10,044 bases of DNA from Candidatus Omnitrophota bacterium (GCA_030617085.1 JAUWWB010000022.1:1-10044), one strand, 5' to 3'; positions 1 to 7,222 are shown, counted from the stretch's first letter. The notes: generated by a model not told the origin, from the letters alone. A program made the numbers and translations.

Positions 1-8
1 GAGGAAAA

Positions 9-1136
9 ATGCTTCGATACATTACCGCGGGGGAGTCGCACGGCAAGGGCTTGATGGCTATCCTGGACGGTGTGCCGGCGGGACTGAAGATGGACGAAAG
101 TTTCATCAACAAAGAACTGGCCCGCAGGATGGTGGGGTACGGCAGAGGCAAGCGGATGAGCATCGAAAAGGACAGGGCCGATGTCATGGCGGGATGCCGG
201 AGGCAGTTGACGATAGGCAGCCCGGTCGGCATCGTGATACACAACAAGGACTACAAGATCGATGAACTCCCCGATGTGAAATGCCCCAGGCCCGGGCACG
301 CGGACCTGGCCGGCATCCAGAAATACGGCCTTAGAGACGCGAGGGACGTCCTCGAAAGGGCAAGCGCGCGAGAGACGGCCTCCCGGGTGGCCGTGGGGGC
401 GGTGGCCAAACTCATACTGAAAGAGTTCGGCATGAGGATATTGAGCCATGTCACCATGATCGGCGCCGCCCGAGCGCGAACGGAGGGTCTTTCGTTTGAT
501 GAATTGCAGCGCCTTTCGGAGGCGTCCGACCTCAGGTGCGTTGACAGGGAAGCGGCCGAACGCATGCGGGCCGAAATAGACAAGGCCGCGGAGGCCGGGG
601 ACACGCTCGGGGGGTCTTTTGAGGTGATAGCCGACGGCGTCCCACCCGGGCTCGGAAGCTACGCGCAGTGGGACAGGAAGCTGGACGGGGCCCTGGCCCG
701 TTCGGTCATGTCCATACCGGCCGTCAAGGCCGTTTCTATCGGCAGCGGCATCGAATGCGCCGGGAAGAAAGGTTCCGAAACTCACGATGAGATAAGATAC
801 GACAGCGACAAAAAAGCCTTCGTCAGATCATCGAATAATGCCGGTGGGACCGAAGGCGGAGTGACGAACGGATCGCCAGTGGTCGTCAGGGCCTTCATGA
901 AACCCATCGCTACGCTTGGGACGCCACTTAAAACGGTTGACATCGACACCAAGGAAGCAAGCTCCGCCGCGACGGAACGGTCCGACGTCTCGGCAGTGGC
1001 CGCCTGCGGAGTGGTAGCCGAATCGACGGTGGCACTGGAGATAGCCTCGGCTTTTCTGGAAAAGTTCGGCAGCGATTCCATCACCGAGATCCGCAGGAAC
1101 TACGACGCGTACATGGAGCACCTAAAGGCGATGTAA
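9..1136 (+). CDS. aroC: Chorismate synthase
   Basis: Catalyses the last step of the shikimate pathway, converting 5-enolpyruvylshikimate-3-phosphate to chorismate with loss of phosphate. It uses reduced FMN and acts in the cytoplasm. The 375-residue length fits the family. The N-terminal signature GESHGKG is at residues 8-14, the second signature (RPGHADL, then RDARDVLERASARETA) is at about 94-125, and the glycine-rich FMN/substrate segment NNAGGTEGGVTNG lies near 276-288. The third signature begins with RSDVSAVAACGVVAE. No key motif is missing. The ATG at 9 follows GAGGA at the very start of the window, so anything upstream is unseen. The shikimate kinase gene begins 9 bp after its stop, so the two are probably co-transcribed. 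Identification is secure from motifs and length. Confidence 0.97.
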   Translation: MLRYITAGESHGKGLMAILDGVPAGLKMDESFINKELARRMVGYGRGKRMSIEKDRADVMAGCRRQLTIGSPVGIVIHNKDYKIDELPDVKCPRPGHADLAGIQKYGLRDARDVLERASARETASRVAVGAVAKLILKEFGMRILSHVTMIGAARARTEGLSFDELQRLSEASDLRCVDREAAERMRAEIDKAAEAGDTLGGSFEVIADGVPPGLGSYAQWDRKLDGALARSVMSIPAVKAVSIGSGIECAGKKGSETHDEIRYDSDKKAFVRSSNNAGGTEGGVTNGSPVVVRAFMKPIATLGTPLKTVDIDTKEASSAATERSDVSAVAACGVVAESTVALEIASAFLEKFGSDSITEIRRNYDAYMEHLKAM

Positions 1137-1145
1137 GAAGTTGCC

Positions 1146-1670
1146 ATGAAGAACATAATACTCGTAGGATTCATGGGCACCGGAAAGACCGCGGTCGCGA
1201 AGGCCCTTGCCGGGGGTACGGGGAAGGCGTATGTCAGCACCGATGAGCTGATAGAGGCGCGCGAAAAAAGGCCTATTAAAGACATATTCCGGAGTGATGG
1301 TGAGCCGTATTTTAGGAGGGTCGAGAAAGAAGTCATAAAAGAAGTAAGCGAAAGGACGGACCAGGTCATAGACGCGGGCGGCGGGGCCGTCCTGGACAGC
1401 GAGAACGTCGAGAACCTCAAAAAAAGCGGTATAATGATCTGTCTCTGGGCCGACCCCCGGACGATCTACGAGCGGACGGAGAAACACGGGCACAGGCCGC
1501 TTCTTAATGTTGACGACAGCATGAAGCGGATCAAAGAGCTGCTGGATTACCGCCGCCCTTTCTATGAGAAGGCGGATTTCCATGTTGATACTACGGACCT
1601 CGATATGGCTGCCGTAGTGGAACGGATAATGGGGATCATACATGGAACAGAAAAAGAAAAGCCTGAATAA
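1146..1670 (+). CDS. aroK: Shikimate kinase
   Basis: Phosphorylates the 3-hydroxyl of shikimate with ATP, the fifth step of the shikimate pathway, in the cytoplasm. At 174 residues it has the usual length for this small P-loop kinase. The Walker A loop GFMGTGKT is at residues 8-15. The shikimate-binding FRR is near 56-58, the GGGAV loop near 78-82, the lid motif RPLL near 117, and the late Arg motif YRRPFYE near 135-141. One oddity: the usual Asp-x-Asp after the P-loop reads Ser-Thr-Asp (residues 31-33). The Mg-coordinating Asp is therefore Ser, while the shikimate-binding Asp is kept. The last 29 bp overlap the start of the next gene, suggesting translational coupling. It sits directly behind aroC in the same pathway. 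Confidence 0.95.
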   Translation: MKNIILVGFMGTGKTAVAKALAGGTGKAYVSTDELIEAREKRPIKDIFRSDGEPYFRRVEKEVIKEVSERTDQVIDAGGGAVLDSENVENLKKSGIMICLWADPRTIYERTEKHGHRPLLNVDDSMKRIKELLDYRRPFYEKADFHVDTTDLDMAAVVERIMGIIHGTEKEKPE

Positions 1671-2664
1671 AGGGAAACAAGCAGGTAGAAACCCTGTTCC
1701 GCGGGGATTGTTTTTCAATAAATTGCTGCAGAACGTCGACGCTCCCGTCATGGTCACGGACTCAAGGGGCCGCGTCGTTTTCGCGAATAAGCGCTATCTC
1801 GATTTTTTCCGTTTTTCGGAAAAAGATATTATCGGGAAGCCCTGGATCGGGATGGTCATACCCGAATTCAAGCGCCGGCCGGTCCTGGAGATATTCAAGG
1901 GCATGAAAGAGAAGAAGGCTCTCGGCCGGATCGGCGCTCCCGCTTCGGTGGCGGGGATCCCGCAAAAATATGTTTCCTGGATAGGCATCCCGCTTAAGGA
2001 AAAGCGGACTTTTTTATACATGTTTATCGGGCGGGAAAGAAAGCGCCCCGCCGGAGGCCGTGTCAGGGGCTTTGTTTACGCCTCCGGAAGGTTTAACGCC
2101 GCGCACCGGGAAGTCATCGAGGCGCTTTTTAACGCTTCCATGGCAAGCGAACCCGGCACCGCGAAACACGCTTATCGGGTGATGTCGTTCACCGTGCCCC
2201 TTGCCGAAAAATTAAGGTTCAGCAAGAAGAAAATAGAAATACTGAAGGCGGCGTGCCTTCTTCATGACCTGGGAAAGCTGGCAGTGGACAAAAGGATCCT
2301 GTTTAAAAAAGGGAAGCTGAAAAAAGATGAGTTTGACCAGTTCAAAAAGCATCCACATTGGGGATCCGAAGCGGTGGACCTTATTTATTTTCTGCGCGAC
2401 ATAATACCCATCATGGCGCATCACCATGAGAATTATGACGGGAGCGGTTACCCCGGGGGCGTCAAAGGCGACGCCATACCCCTGGAAGCCAGGATGTTGA
2501 GCGTGGTGGATATCTACGAAGCGTTGACCGCCGACCGACCGTATCGAAAGGGTTTCTCCGTCAAAAAGGCGATCGGGATAATGGAAGAGGAAAAGGGACA
2601 CAAACTGGACCCAAAGATCACCGATGCATTTTTGGATATGGTGAGAAAAGGGGAGGTCGGGTAG
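1642..2664 (+). CDS. PAS domain-HD-GYP domain protein, probable cyclic-di-GMP phosphodiesterase
   Basis: A soluble 340-residue sensor-effector. A basic N-terminal tail (1-24) is followed by a PAS-like fold (about 28-130, containing VMVTDSRGRVVFANKRYLDFF) and then an HD-GYP domain (about 150-335). Metal-site residues are visible: H176, the HD pair H208-D209, H237, the H261-H262-E263 cluster and D290. The GYP signature DGSGYPGG is intact at 266-273. HD-GYP proteins of known function hydrolyse cyclic di-GMP; that activity here is inferred. No membrane segment or signal peptide is seen, so the PAS domain presumably senses an intracellular cue or binds a partner. The ATG at 1642 has GGGGA six bases upstream and lies inside the 3' end of aroK (29-bp overlap). 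dprA starts 2 bp after the stop. Its role among aro and DNA-processing genes is not evident. Confidence 0.88.
   Translation: MEQKKKSLNKGKQAGRNPVPRGLFFNKLLQNVDAPVMVTDSRGRVVFANKRYLDFFRFSEKDIIGKPWIGMVIPEFKRRPVLEIFKGMKEKKALGRIGAPASVAGIPQKYVSWIGIPLKEKRTFLYMFIGRERKRPAGGRVRGFVYASGRFNAAHREVIEALFNASMASEPGTAKHAYRVMSFTVPLAEKLRFSKKKIEILKAACLLHDLGKLAVDKRILFKKGKLKKDEFDQFKKHPHWGSEAVDLIYFLRDIIPIMAHHHENYDGSGYPGGVKGDAIPLEARMLSVVDIYEALTADRPYRKGFSVKKAIGIMEEEKGHKLDPKITDAFLDMVRKGEVG
2651..2657 (+). promoter_or_regulatory. Ribosome binding site fixing the dprA TTG start
   Basis: GGGAGGT lies nine bases before the TTG at 2667. No in-frame ATG occurs until codon 68, well past conserved N-terminal DprA sequence, so this strong Shine-Dalgarno site supports the TTG start. 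Confidence 0.7.
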
Positions 2665-2666
2665 CA

Positions 2667-3806
2667 TTGGACAAGACATGCCGTGACATCATCGCGCTGA
2701 ACCTTATTCCCGGCCTGGGGCCCAGGAAGATCATGTCCCTTCTGGGAGCGGTGCGCGAGACGGAAGAGATATTCCGCATGTCTTCTTCACGGATGATCGA
2801 GATAGCGGGAAAGCGTTTTGACGGGATCGACAGAATAAGAACGATCAGGAACTCGCGGGAGTACGCAATGGAGCTGGCCTACATGGAAAAAGAGGGCATA
2901 CACCCCCTCTGCCATGGGGATAAAACTTATCCGGGATCTCTGAGGAACATATACGATCCCCCGCCGGTCCTGTACCGCAAGGGAGATCCGCGCCCGTGCG
3001 ACGCCAATGCCGTGGCCATAGTCGGGTCCCGCAGGTGTTCGCTGTATGGGCTCCAGATGGCGGAGCGCCTCGCGTTCGACCTTGCCGAAAGAGGGATAAC
3101 CGTTGTAAGCGGCATGGCCAGGGGCATAGATTCTGCGGCGCACAGAGGGGCTTTGAAAGCCAGGGGCCGGACCATAGCGGTCATGGGCAGCGGCTTCAGG
3201 CACGTGTATCCGCCGGAGTCCAAAAAGCTCGCCCGCGCCATATCCGAAAGCGGCGCGGTCCTTACGGAATATTCTTCCGATACCCTGCCTCTCAGAGGGA
3301 ATTTTCCCCAGAGGAACAGGATCATCAGCGGGATGTCCATGGGGGTCGTGGTGGTGGAAGCCGCCAGAAAAAGCGGCGCCATGATAACGGTGAACCTGGC
3401 TCTTGAGCAGGGTAAGGAAGTATTCGCGGTGCCCGGCCGCGCTGATATCTCCACAAGCGGCGGCACTAACCTGCTTATACAGAACGGAGCGAAGCTGGTA
3501 ACGGGCGTGGATGATATACTCGAAGAGCTCGACACGCGAGCGCGCGCCGCGCCTTCCGTTGAAGCGGAGGGCCCGGCGCGCCATGGCGCGCTTGATAAGG
3601 GCGGGGAAGGGTCCGGGATACTGGAGATGCTGGACGCGGAAGTGCCCGCGCATATCGACAGCATTTCTGAACGCGCCGGTGTAGATCCCGGAAAGCTTCC
3701 GGAACTTTTGCTTAAGCTGGAGATGAAGGGCCTGGTGAAGGCGCTGCCCGGGGGGAACTATTTGCTTGTGAATACGGATCGAAAAGGAGCGGCTCATGCC
3801 AGCTAA
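2667..3806 (+). CDS. dprA: DNA-processing protein DprA (Smf)
   Basis: DprA binds incoming single-stranded DNA and loads RecA during natural transformation. It is also kept in many bacteria not known to be competent. The 379 residues show three parts. An N-terminal helix-hairpin-helix-like region (about 1-60) contains NLIPGLGPRK. The Rossmann-like core (about 85-285) contains VAIVGSR (116-122), SGMARGID (148-155), the ssDNA-binding FPQRNRIISG (213-222) and AVPGR (254-258). A low-complexity Ala/Gly/Arg linker (about 288-316) leads to a C-terminal winged-helix (about 317-366). Translation starts at TTG. It overlaps topA by 11 bp and follows the HD-GYP gene by 2 bp, so it is in one transcription unit with both. 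dprA next to topA is a recurring arrangement, as in Bacillus subtilis. All core motifs are intact. Confidence 0.95.
   Translation: MDKTCRDIIALNLIPGLGPRKIMSLLGAVRETEEIFRMSSSRMIEIAGKRFDGIDRIRTIRNSREYAMELAYMEKEGIHPLCHGDKTYPGSLRNIYDPPPVLYRKGDPRPCDANAVAIVGSRRCSLYGLQMAERLAFDLAERGITVVSGMARGIDSAAHRGALKARGRTIAVMGSGFRHVYPPESKKLARAISESGAVLTEYSSDTLPLRGNFPQRNRIISGMSMGVVVVEAARKSGAMITVNLALEQGKEVFAVPGRADISTSGGTNLLIQNGAKLVTGVDDILEELDTRARAAPSVEAEGPARHGALDKGGEGSGILEMLDAEVPAHIDSISERAGVDPGKLPELLLKLEMKGLVKALPGGNYLLVNTDRKGAAHAS
3574..3589. repeat. 16-bp perfect GC-rich palindrome in the dprA linker
   Basis: GCGCGCCATGGCGCGC reads identically on both strands. It codes part of the variable linker between the DprA core and its winged helix, where protein constraint is weak. 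It may be chance in GC-rich DNA. Confidence 0.6.
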
Positions 3807-5868
3807 AAAGAAGGCGACGTCAAAAGCTGTCCGTTCGGTGGCGAAATACCTGGTGATCGTTGAGTCTCCGGCCAAGTCCAAGACCATAAACAAGATCCTG
3901 GGGAAGAAGTACAAGGTCCTCGCCAGCATGGGGCATATTATCGACCTTCCAGCGAGCAAGATGGGGGTTGATTTTGAACACGATTTCAAGCCTGAATATG
4001 CCGTCATGAAAGGCCGTAAAAAATATCTGAACGACCTTATAAAAGAAGCCAGGGACAAGGAAGCGATATATCTCGCGGCCGACCCCGACAGGGAAGGGGA
4101 AGCCATATGCTGGCATCTTAAGAACCAGCTGGAGGGCGGCAAGAGCGCCATATACAGGGTAAGCTTTGAAGAGATAACCGAGAAAGCGGTGAAGGAAGCC
4201 TTTGAACATCCCGGCCCCGTGAACATGAATAAGGTGAACGCCCAGCAGGCAAGGAGGATCCTGGACAGGATAGTCGGATATTCCATCAGCCCCCTTTTGT
4301 GGAAAAAGATCACAAGGGGCCTGAGCGCCGGCAGGGTCCAGTCCGTGGCGGTCAAGCTGATAGTCGAAAGGGAAGAAGAGATAAGGAAGTTCAAGCCCCG
4401 GGAATACTGGAGCGTTGAGGCCGTCCTTAAGAAAAGGGGCGGTGTCCCGCCCGGCGAGGAGTGGACGGATACCTTTGGCGCCAGGCTGATGAAATATAAA
4501 GGGGAGAAGATCCATATCCCCGACAAGGAGAGCGTCGAGAAAATAGTCGGCCGGCTGAAAGAGGAAAAATTCATTGTCGGCGATATCAGCCGCAAAGAGA
4601 GGAAGAGCCACCCGCGCGCGCCCTACATCACATCGGTGTTGCAGCAGGACGCGTTCAACAAGCTGAATTTCTCTGCCGCCAAGACCATGAGAATAGCGCA
4701 GAGCCTTTACGAGGGCGTGGAGCTCGGCGAGGAAGGGAGCGTGGGGCTGATCACGTACATGCGCACGGATTCCGTCCGCACATCGGACGATGCCCTCCGC
4801 GATGTCCGTCAGCATATCCTCGAAAAATACGGGGAAAAGTACTGCCCCCCGAAGCCGGTGCCGTACAGGTCGAGAAAACGCGCCCAGGAGGCGCATGAAG
4901 CGATAAGGCCTACCCTTCCGCTTCGCCCCCCGGAGGTGGTTGCCCGTTACCTCGGGCCCGACGAACTTAAGCTGTACGAGCTGATATGGAAAAGGTTTGT
5001 TTCCAGCCAGATGGTGAACGCCTTATATTCGGTTCTGGCGGTCAATATCGACGCCGGTGACTACAGGTTCCGGGCGGGCGGCGGCCAGCTTGTTTTTGAC
5101 GGGTTCCTGCGCGTTTATGGCGCCGGCGTTGAAAGCGGGGAAGAGATAGCCCGGATACCGCCCCTTGAGAGCGGGGAAGAGGTGGACCCGGTGGAAATAA
5201 TCCCCGAGCAGCATTTTACCAAACCTCCTCCGCGCTATACAGACGCCTCTTTAGTAAAGGTCCTGGAGGAAAAAGGCATAGGCCGGCCTTCGACGTACGC
5301 ACCGATCATCCGGACGATCATAAGCCGGAACTACATTAAACGCGTCGCCAGGACCCTCGAGCCCACGGACCTGGGGGAACTGGTCAACAAGGTCCTCGTC
5401 GAGAATTTCCCCGGCATAGTCGACAACGAGTTCACGGCGAGGATGGAGGACGAGCTGGACGGGATCGAGGACGCGAAGGTGGAGTGGGTAGCCGTGCTGA
5501 AAGATTTCTATGATCCTTTTTCAAAGACGCTTGAAGAGGCAAAGGAGCGGATGAGCAGCATCAAGCGCCAGGTCATAGAGACCGACGAAATATGCGAGAA
5601 GTGCGGGAGGCCGATGGTCATCAAATGGGGCCGCCACGGACGCTTCCTGAGCTGTTCGGGTTTCCCGGCGTGTAAGAACGCCAGGCCCATAACAACGGGC
5701 GTGAAGTGTCCGGTTGAAGGTTGCGGCGGAGAGCTCGTCGAACGCAAATCCGCCAGGGGTATGTTTTACGGGTGCACGAACTATCCAAAATGCACGTACA
5801 CCGCGAGAAAGCTTCCCCGGGAAAGCGAAGACGCCGGAGAGGGCGGCACTCAGGTGGAAGAGGAATAA
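3796..5868 (+). CDS. topA: DNA topoisomerase I (type IA)
   Basis: Relaxes negatively supercoiled DNA by single-strand passage through a 5'-phosphotyrosine intermediate. The protein has 690 residues. After a basic N-terminus (1-16), the Toprim domain runs from about 17 to 135, with the catalytic Glu in VESPAKS (E23) and the metal-binding DPDREGE (96-102, D96/D98/E100). The topoisomerase core follows, with the active-site tyrosine Y321 in ITYMRTDS. RPSTYAPII at 498-505 is typical of the family. The C-terminus has two four-cysteine zinc ribbons: C600/C603/C620/C626 and C638/C643/C660/C666. E. coli TopA has a larger C-terminal region, so this is a shorter form with two visible ribbons. AAGGAG lies six bases before the ATG. 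The gene overlaps dprA by 11 bp and ends 2 bp before xerC. Confidence 0.97.
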   Translation: MPAKKKATSKAVRSVAKYLVIVESPAKSKTINKILGKKYKVLASMGHIIDLPASKMGVDFEHDFKPEYAVMKGRKKYLNDLIKEARDKEAIYLAADPDREGEAICWHLKNQLEGGKSAIYRVSFEEITEKAVKEAFEHPGPVNMNKVNAQQARRILDRIVGYSISPLLWKKITRGLSAGRVQSVAVKLIVEREEEIRKFKPREYWSVEAVLKKRGGVPPGEEWTDTFGARLMKYKGEKIHIPDKESVEKIVGRLKEEKFIVGDISRKERKSHPRAPYITSVLQQDAFNKLNFSAAKTMRIAQSLYEGVELGEEGSVGLITYMRTDSVRTSDDALRDVRQHILEKYGEKYCPPKPVPYRSRKRAQEAHEAIRPTLPLRPPEVVARYLGPDELKLYELIWKRFVSSQMVNALYSVLAVNIDAGDYRFRAGGGQLVFDGFLRVYGAGVESGEEIARIPPLESGEEVDPVEIIPEQHFTKPPPRYTDASLVKVLEEKGIGRPSTYAPIIRTIISRNYIKRVARTLEPTDLGELVNKVLVENFPGIVDNEFTARMEDELDGIEDAKVEWVAVLKDFYDPFSKTLEEAKERMSSIKRQVIETDEICEKCGRPMVIKWGRHGRFLSCSGFPACKNARPITTGVKCPVEGCGGELVERKSARGMFYGCTNYPKCTYTARKLPRESEDAGEGGTQVEEE
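5860..5864 (+). promoter_or_regulatory. Ribosome binding site fixing the xerC GTG start
   Basis: GAGGA at the end of topA lies six bases before the GTG at 5871. The frame stays open upstream to 5721, but that stretch is topA read out of frame, so this site defines the real start. Confidence 0.7.
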
Positions 5869-5870
5869 CG

Positions 5871-6743
5871 GTGAAGCGGTTTATAGAAAAGTTCGCGAAT
5901 TACCTGGATATAGAGAAAAATTATTCGGAGCACACCCTGCGCGGTTACAGGTCCGACCTTGAAGAGGTAGCGGACTTCCTGGAGGGCAAAGACCCTAAAG
6001 ACATCAGCCACCGCGACCTGAGGCGCTTCCTCGCGGAGCTTAAGGCGAGAGGCTGCGCCAAACGGACGATCGTGCGGAAGCTGGGGGCGATACGGTCGTT
6101 CTTTCGCTTTCTTTCGAGGGAAAAATACATAAGGGCCAATCCCACGGACAGCATGTTCACCCCCAGGATGGACAAGCGTCTGCCGGAATTCCTGGATACC
6201 GAAAAAGTCCTGCTGCTCGTAACGGCTCCGGAGCTGGATAACATCCCGGGACTGAGGGACAGGGCGATCCTTGAAGTCCTGTATTCAACCGGGATACGGG
6301 TGAGCGAGCTGGTCGGCCTGAACGCCGAAGATGTGGACCTCATAGCCGGGGTGATCAAGGTCAGGGGGAAGGGCAAGAAGGAAAGGCTGGCCTTGCTGGG
6401 CGCCCAGGCGCAGCGCGCGGTGCGTAATTACCTGCGGGAAAGGCGCCCCGGCGCGGCGGGATCTTCCGGGGCGGTTTTTCATAACAGGAGCGGGAGGCGG
6501 CTATCCGACAGGAGCGTCCGGAGGATCATCGATAAATACGTCCGCAAGTGCGGTATAGAGCAGAAGATATCCCCCCACTCGATCCGGCATTCTTTCGCGA
6601 CGCATTTACTTAATAACGGCGCCGACCTCAGGAGCGTGCAGGAACTGCTGGGACACAAAAACCTGTCCACGACACAGATCTACACGCATTTGGGTTCGCG
6701 GCGCATCAGGGAAATGTATTCGAAGGCGCATCCGAGAGCGTAG
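5871..6743 (+). CDS. xerC: Tyrosine recombinase XerC (site-specific recombinase)
   Basis: Resolves chromosome dimers at dif sites during cell division, normally with a partner XerD or alone in single-Xer species. From the GTG at 5871 the protein is 290 residues, the usual Xer length. An N-terminal SAM-like core-binding domain (about 1-90) precedes the catalytic domain (about 105-285). All catalytic residues are present: R143 (TGIRVSEL), K167 (RGKGKKER), H236 and R239 (HSIRH), H262 (LLGHKNLSTTQ) and the nucleophile Y271 (IYTHL). The stretch VQELLGHKNLSTTQIYTHL and the ending KAHPRA resemble E. coli XerC more than XerD, though a single-Xer role is possible. It starts 2 bp after topA. In Bacillus the topA-xerC(codV) pair is separated by trmFO, which is absent here. 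The repeat element follows directly, so this is probably the last gene of its operon. Confidence 0.92.
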   Translation: MKRFIEKFANYLDIEKNYSEHTLRGYRSDLEEVADFLEGKDPKDISHRDLRRFLAELKARGCAKRTIVRKLGAIRSFFRFLSREKYIRANPTDSMFTPRMDKRLPEFLDTEKVLLLVTAPELDNIPGLRDRAILEVLYSTGIRVSELVGLNAEDVDLIAGVIKVRGKGKKERLALLGAQAQRAVRNYLRERRPGAAGSSGAVFHNRSGRRLSDRSVRRIIDKYVRKCGIEQKISPHSIRHSFATHLLNNGADLRSVQELLGHKNLSTTQIYTHLGSRRIREMYSKAHPRA

Positions 6744-6749
6744 AGGGGC

Positions 6750-6866
6750 AGGTTTTAGGTTTTAGGTTATAGGTTATAGGGTTTTACTGGGGCACCTTGT
6801 TATAGGTGCGAGCTTACTCCCCATAGTTCCTACCCCCTAGAACCTAGAACCTAAAACCTAAAACCT
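6750..6866. repeat. Large imperfect palindrome with heptad-repeat arms
   Basis: The left arm (6750-6781) is two AGGTTTT units, two AGGTTAT units and AGGG. The right arm (6835-6866) is the reverse complement, CCCT followed by two AGAACCT and two AAAACCT units. The arms match at 30 of 32 positions; both mismatches are the same one inside the variant heptads. The 53-base middle has its own nested pairing: GGGG 6789-6792 with CCCC 6819-6822, and CACCT 6793-6797 with AGGTG 6804-6808. It fills most of the xerC-waaA gap. I see no open frame, transposase or obvious target duplication. It could be a non-autonomous interspersed repeat and could also act as a transcript-ending structure after xerC; both roles are inferred. 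Confidence 0.85.
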
Positions 6867-6872
6867 AAACGA

Positions 6873-6882
6873 ATTTGCAAAT
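6873..6882. promoter_or_regulatory. Palindrome upstream of waaA, role unknown
   Basis: ATTTGCAAAT is a perfect 10-bp palindrome 16 bases before the waaA ATG. Immediately after, AAATC (6879-6883) can pair with GATTT (6891-6895), enclosing the only purine-rich GGA ahead of the start. It could be an operator or translation-control site, but nothing confirms this. No convincing promoter is visible in this gap. Confidence 0.25.
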
Positions 6883-6898
6883 CGGACAGTGATTTACC

Positions 6899-7222
6899 AT
6901 GCGGCTACTATACGACCTTTTTTTTCTGGCATTCAGCCTGTTATATATTCCCTGCCTTCTGATGAAAGGCAGGCTTCACAGGGATTTTTTGCAGAGGTTC
7001 GGCATTTTGCCGGATGATGTGACGGGCCTTGAGGGTCCGGTGTGGATACATGCGGTCAGCGTGGGGGAAGCGGCGCTGGCGGCGAAAGTGGCCGGGGCGG
7101 TCAAGGCGCGTTTTCCGGGCGTCCGCGTTGTCGTATCCACGACAACGCGGACAGGCAATGACATGATCCGCCGGTCCGCGAAAGGCATCGTAGATGCCGT
7201 CTTTTATTATCCCATGACATGA
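6899..7222 (+). CDS. waaA: Kdo transferase WaaA, N-terminal part (split by frameshift)
   Basis: WaaA (KdtA, glycosyltransferase family 30) transfers Kdo sugars from CMP-Kdo to lipid IV-A at the inner membrane. This 107-residue piece has the N-terminal hydrophobic anchor (about 3-22) and the acceptor-site motif HAVSVGEAAL with the catalytic Glu (E57). It also has the conserved VVVSTTTRTG stretch (about 77-86). It ends at TGA (7220-7222) right after the typical FYYPM segment, where family members continue with Asp and a VRR-type helix. The remainder follows in another frame from 7219. Adding one G at 7216 would give ...YYPMDMRAVVRR... and a 430-residue protein, close to the E. coli length of 425. 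This suggests a one-base deletion or a sequencing error. The ribosome binding site is weak. Confidence 0.85.
   Translation: MRLLYDLFFLAFSLLYIPCLLMKGRLHRDFLQRFGILPDDVTGLEGPVWIHAVSVGEAALAAKVAGAVKARFPGVRVVVSTTTRTGNDMIRRSAKGIVDAVFYYPMT
7121..7152. repeat. Perfect 14-bp hairpin inside waaA
   Basis: GTCCGCGTTGTCGT (7121-7134) is followed by the four-base loop ATCC and then the exact reverse complement at 7139-7152. It encodes the conserved VRVVVSTTTRT segment, so it arises from codon choice within a constrained motif. It lies 64 bases before the waaA frameshift. Confidence 0.85.
7211..7222 (+). other. Apparent frameshift point in waaA
   Basis: The sequence CCCATGACATGA ends the first frame (P-M-T-stop) and opens the second through an overlapping ATGA. 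In the second frame the codon just before ATG is GAC (Asp), the residue expected next in the family. One missing G between 7215 and 7217 explains both halves. There is no homopolymer run or classic slippery heptamer, so programmed frameshifting looks unlikely. Stop-start reinitiation at ATGA is conceivable. Confidence 0.75.

Noticed and set aside
1804..1824. Hairpin TTTTTCCG/CGGAAAAA in the PAS-coding region as a terminator
   Set aside because: It lies early in an intact gene with conserved sequence downstream, has an A/T-rich stem and no U-tract after it.
2787..4595. Very long open frame on the minus strand (about 600 codons) opposite dprA and topA
   Set aside because: It is antisense to two fully conserved genes, has no recognisable domain, and its composition is what GC-rich codon use produces on the opposite strand. 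A shadow frame.
5721..5870. 50-codon upstream extension of xerC
   Set aside because: It is the zinc-ribbon end of topA read out of frame, is rich in Arg, and the conserved Xer sequence begins right after the GTG at 5871, which has its own GAGGA.
6783..6806. Possible promoter (TTTACT and TATAGG) in the middle of the heptad palindrome
   Set aside because: The spacing between the two boxes is far too short for a sigma-70-type promoter, and TATAGG is part of the repeat-like sequence.
6744..6898. CRISPR array or bacterial telomere from the repeated heptads
   Set aside because: Units are 7 bases with no spacers, inverted around one core and only about four per arm, and the surrounding operons continue normally on both sides.
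7211..7222. Programmed ribosomal frameshift in waaA
   Set aside because: No slippery heptamer or internal Shine-Dalgarno site at the junction, and waaA is not known to use frameshifting; a one-base deletion or error is simpler.
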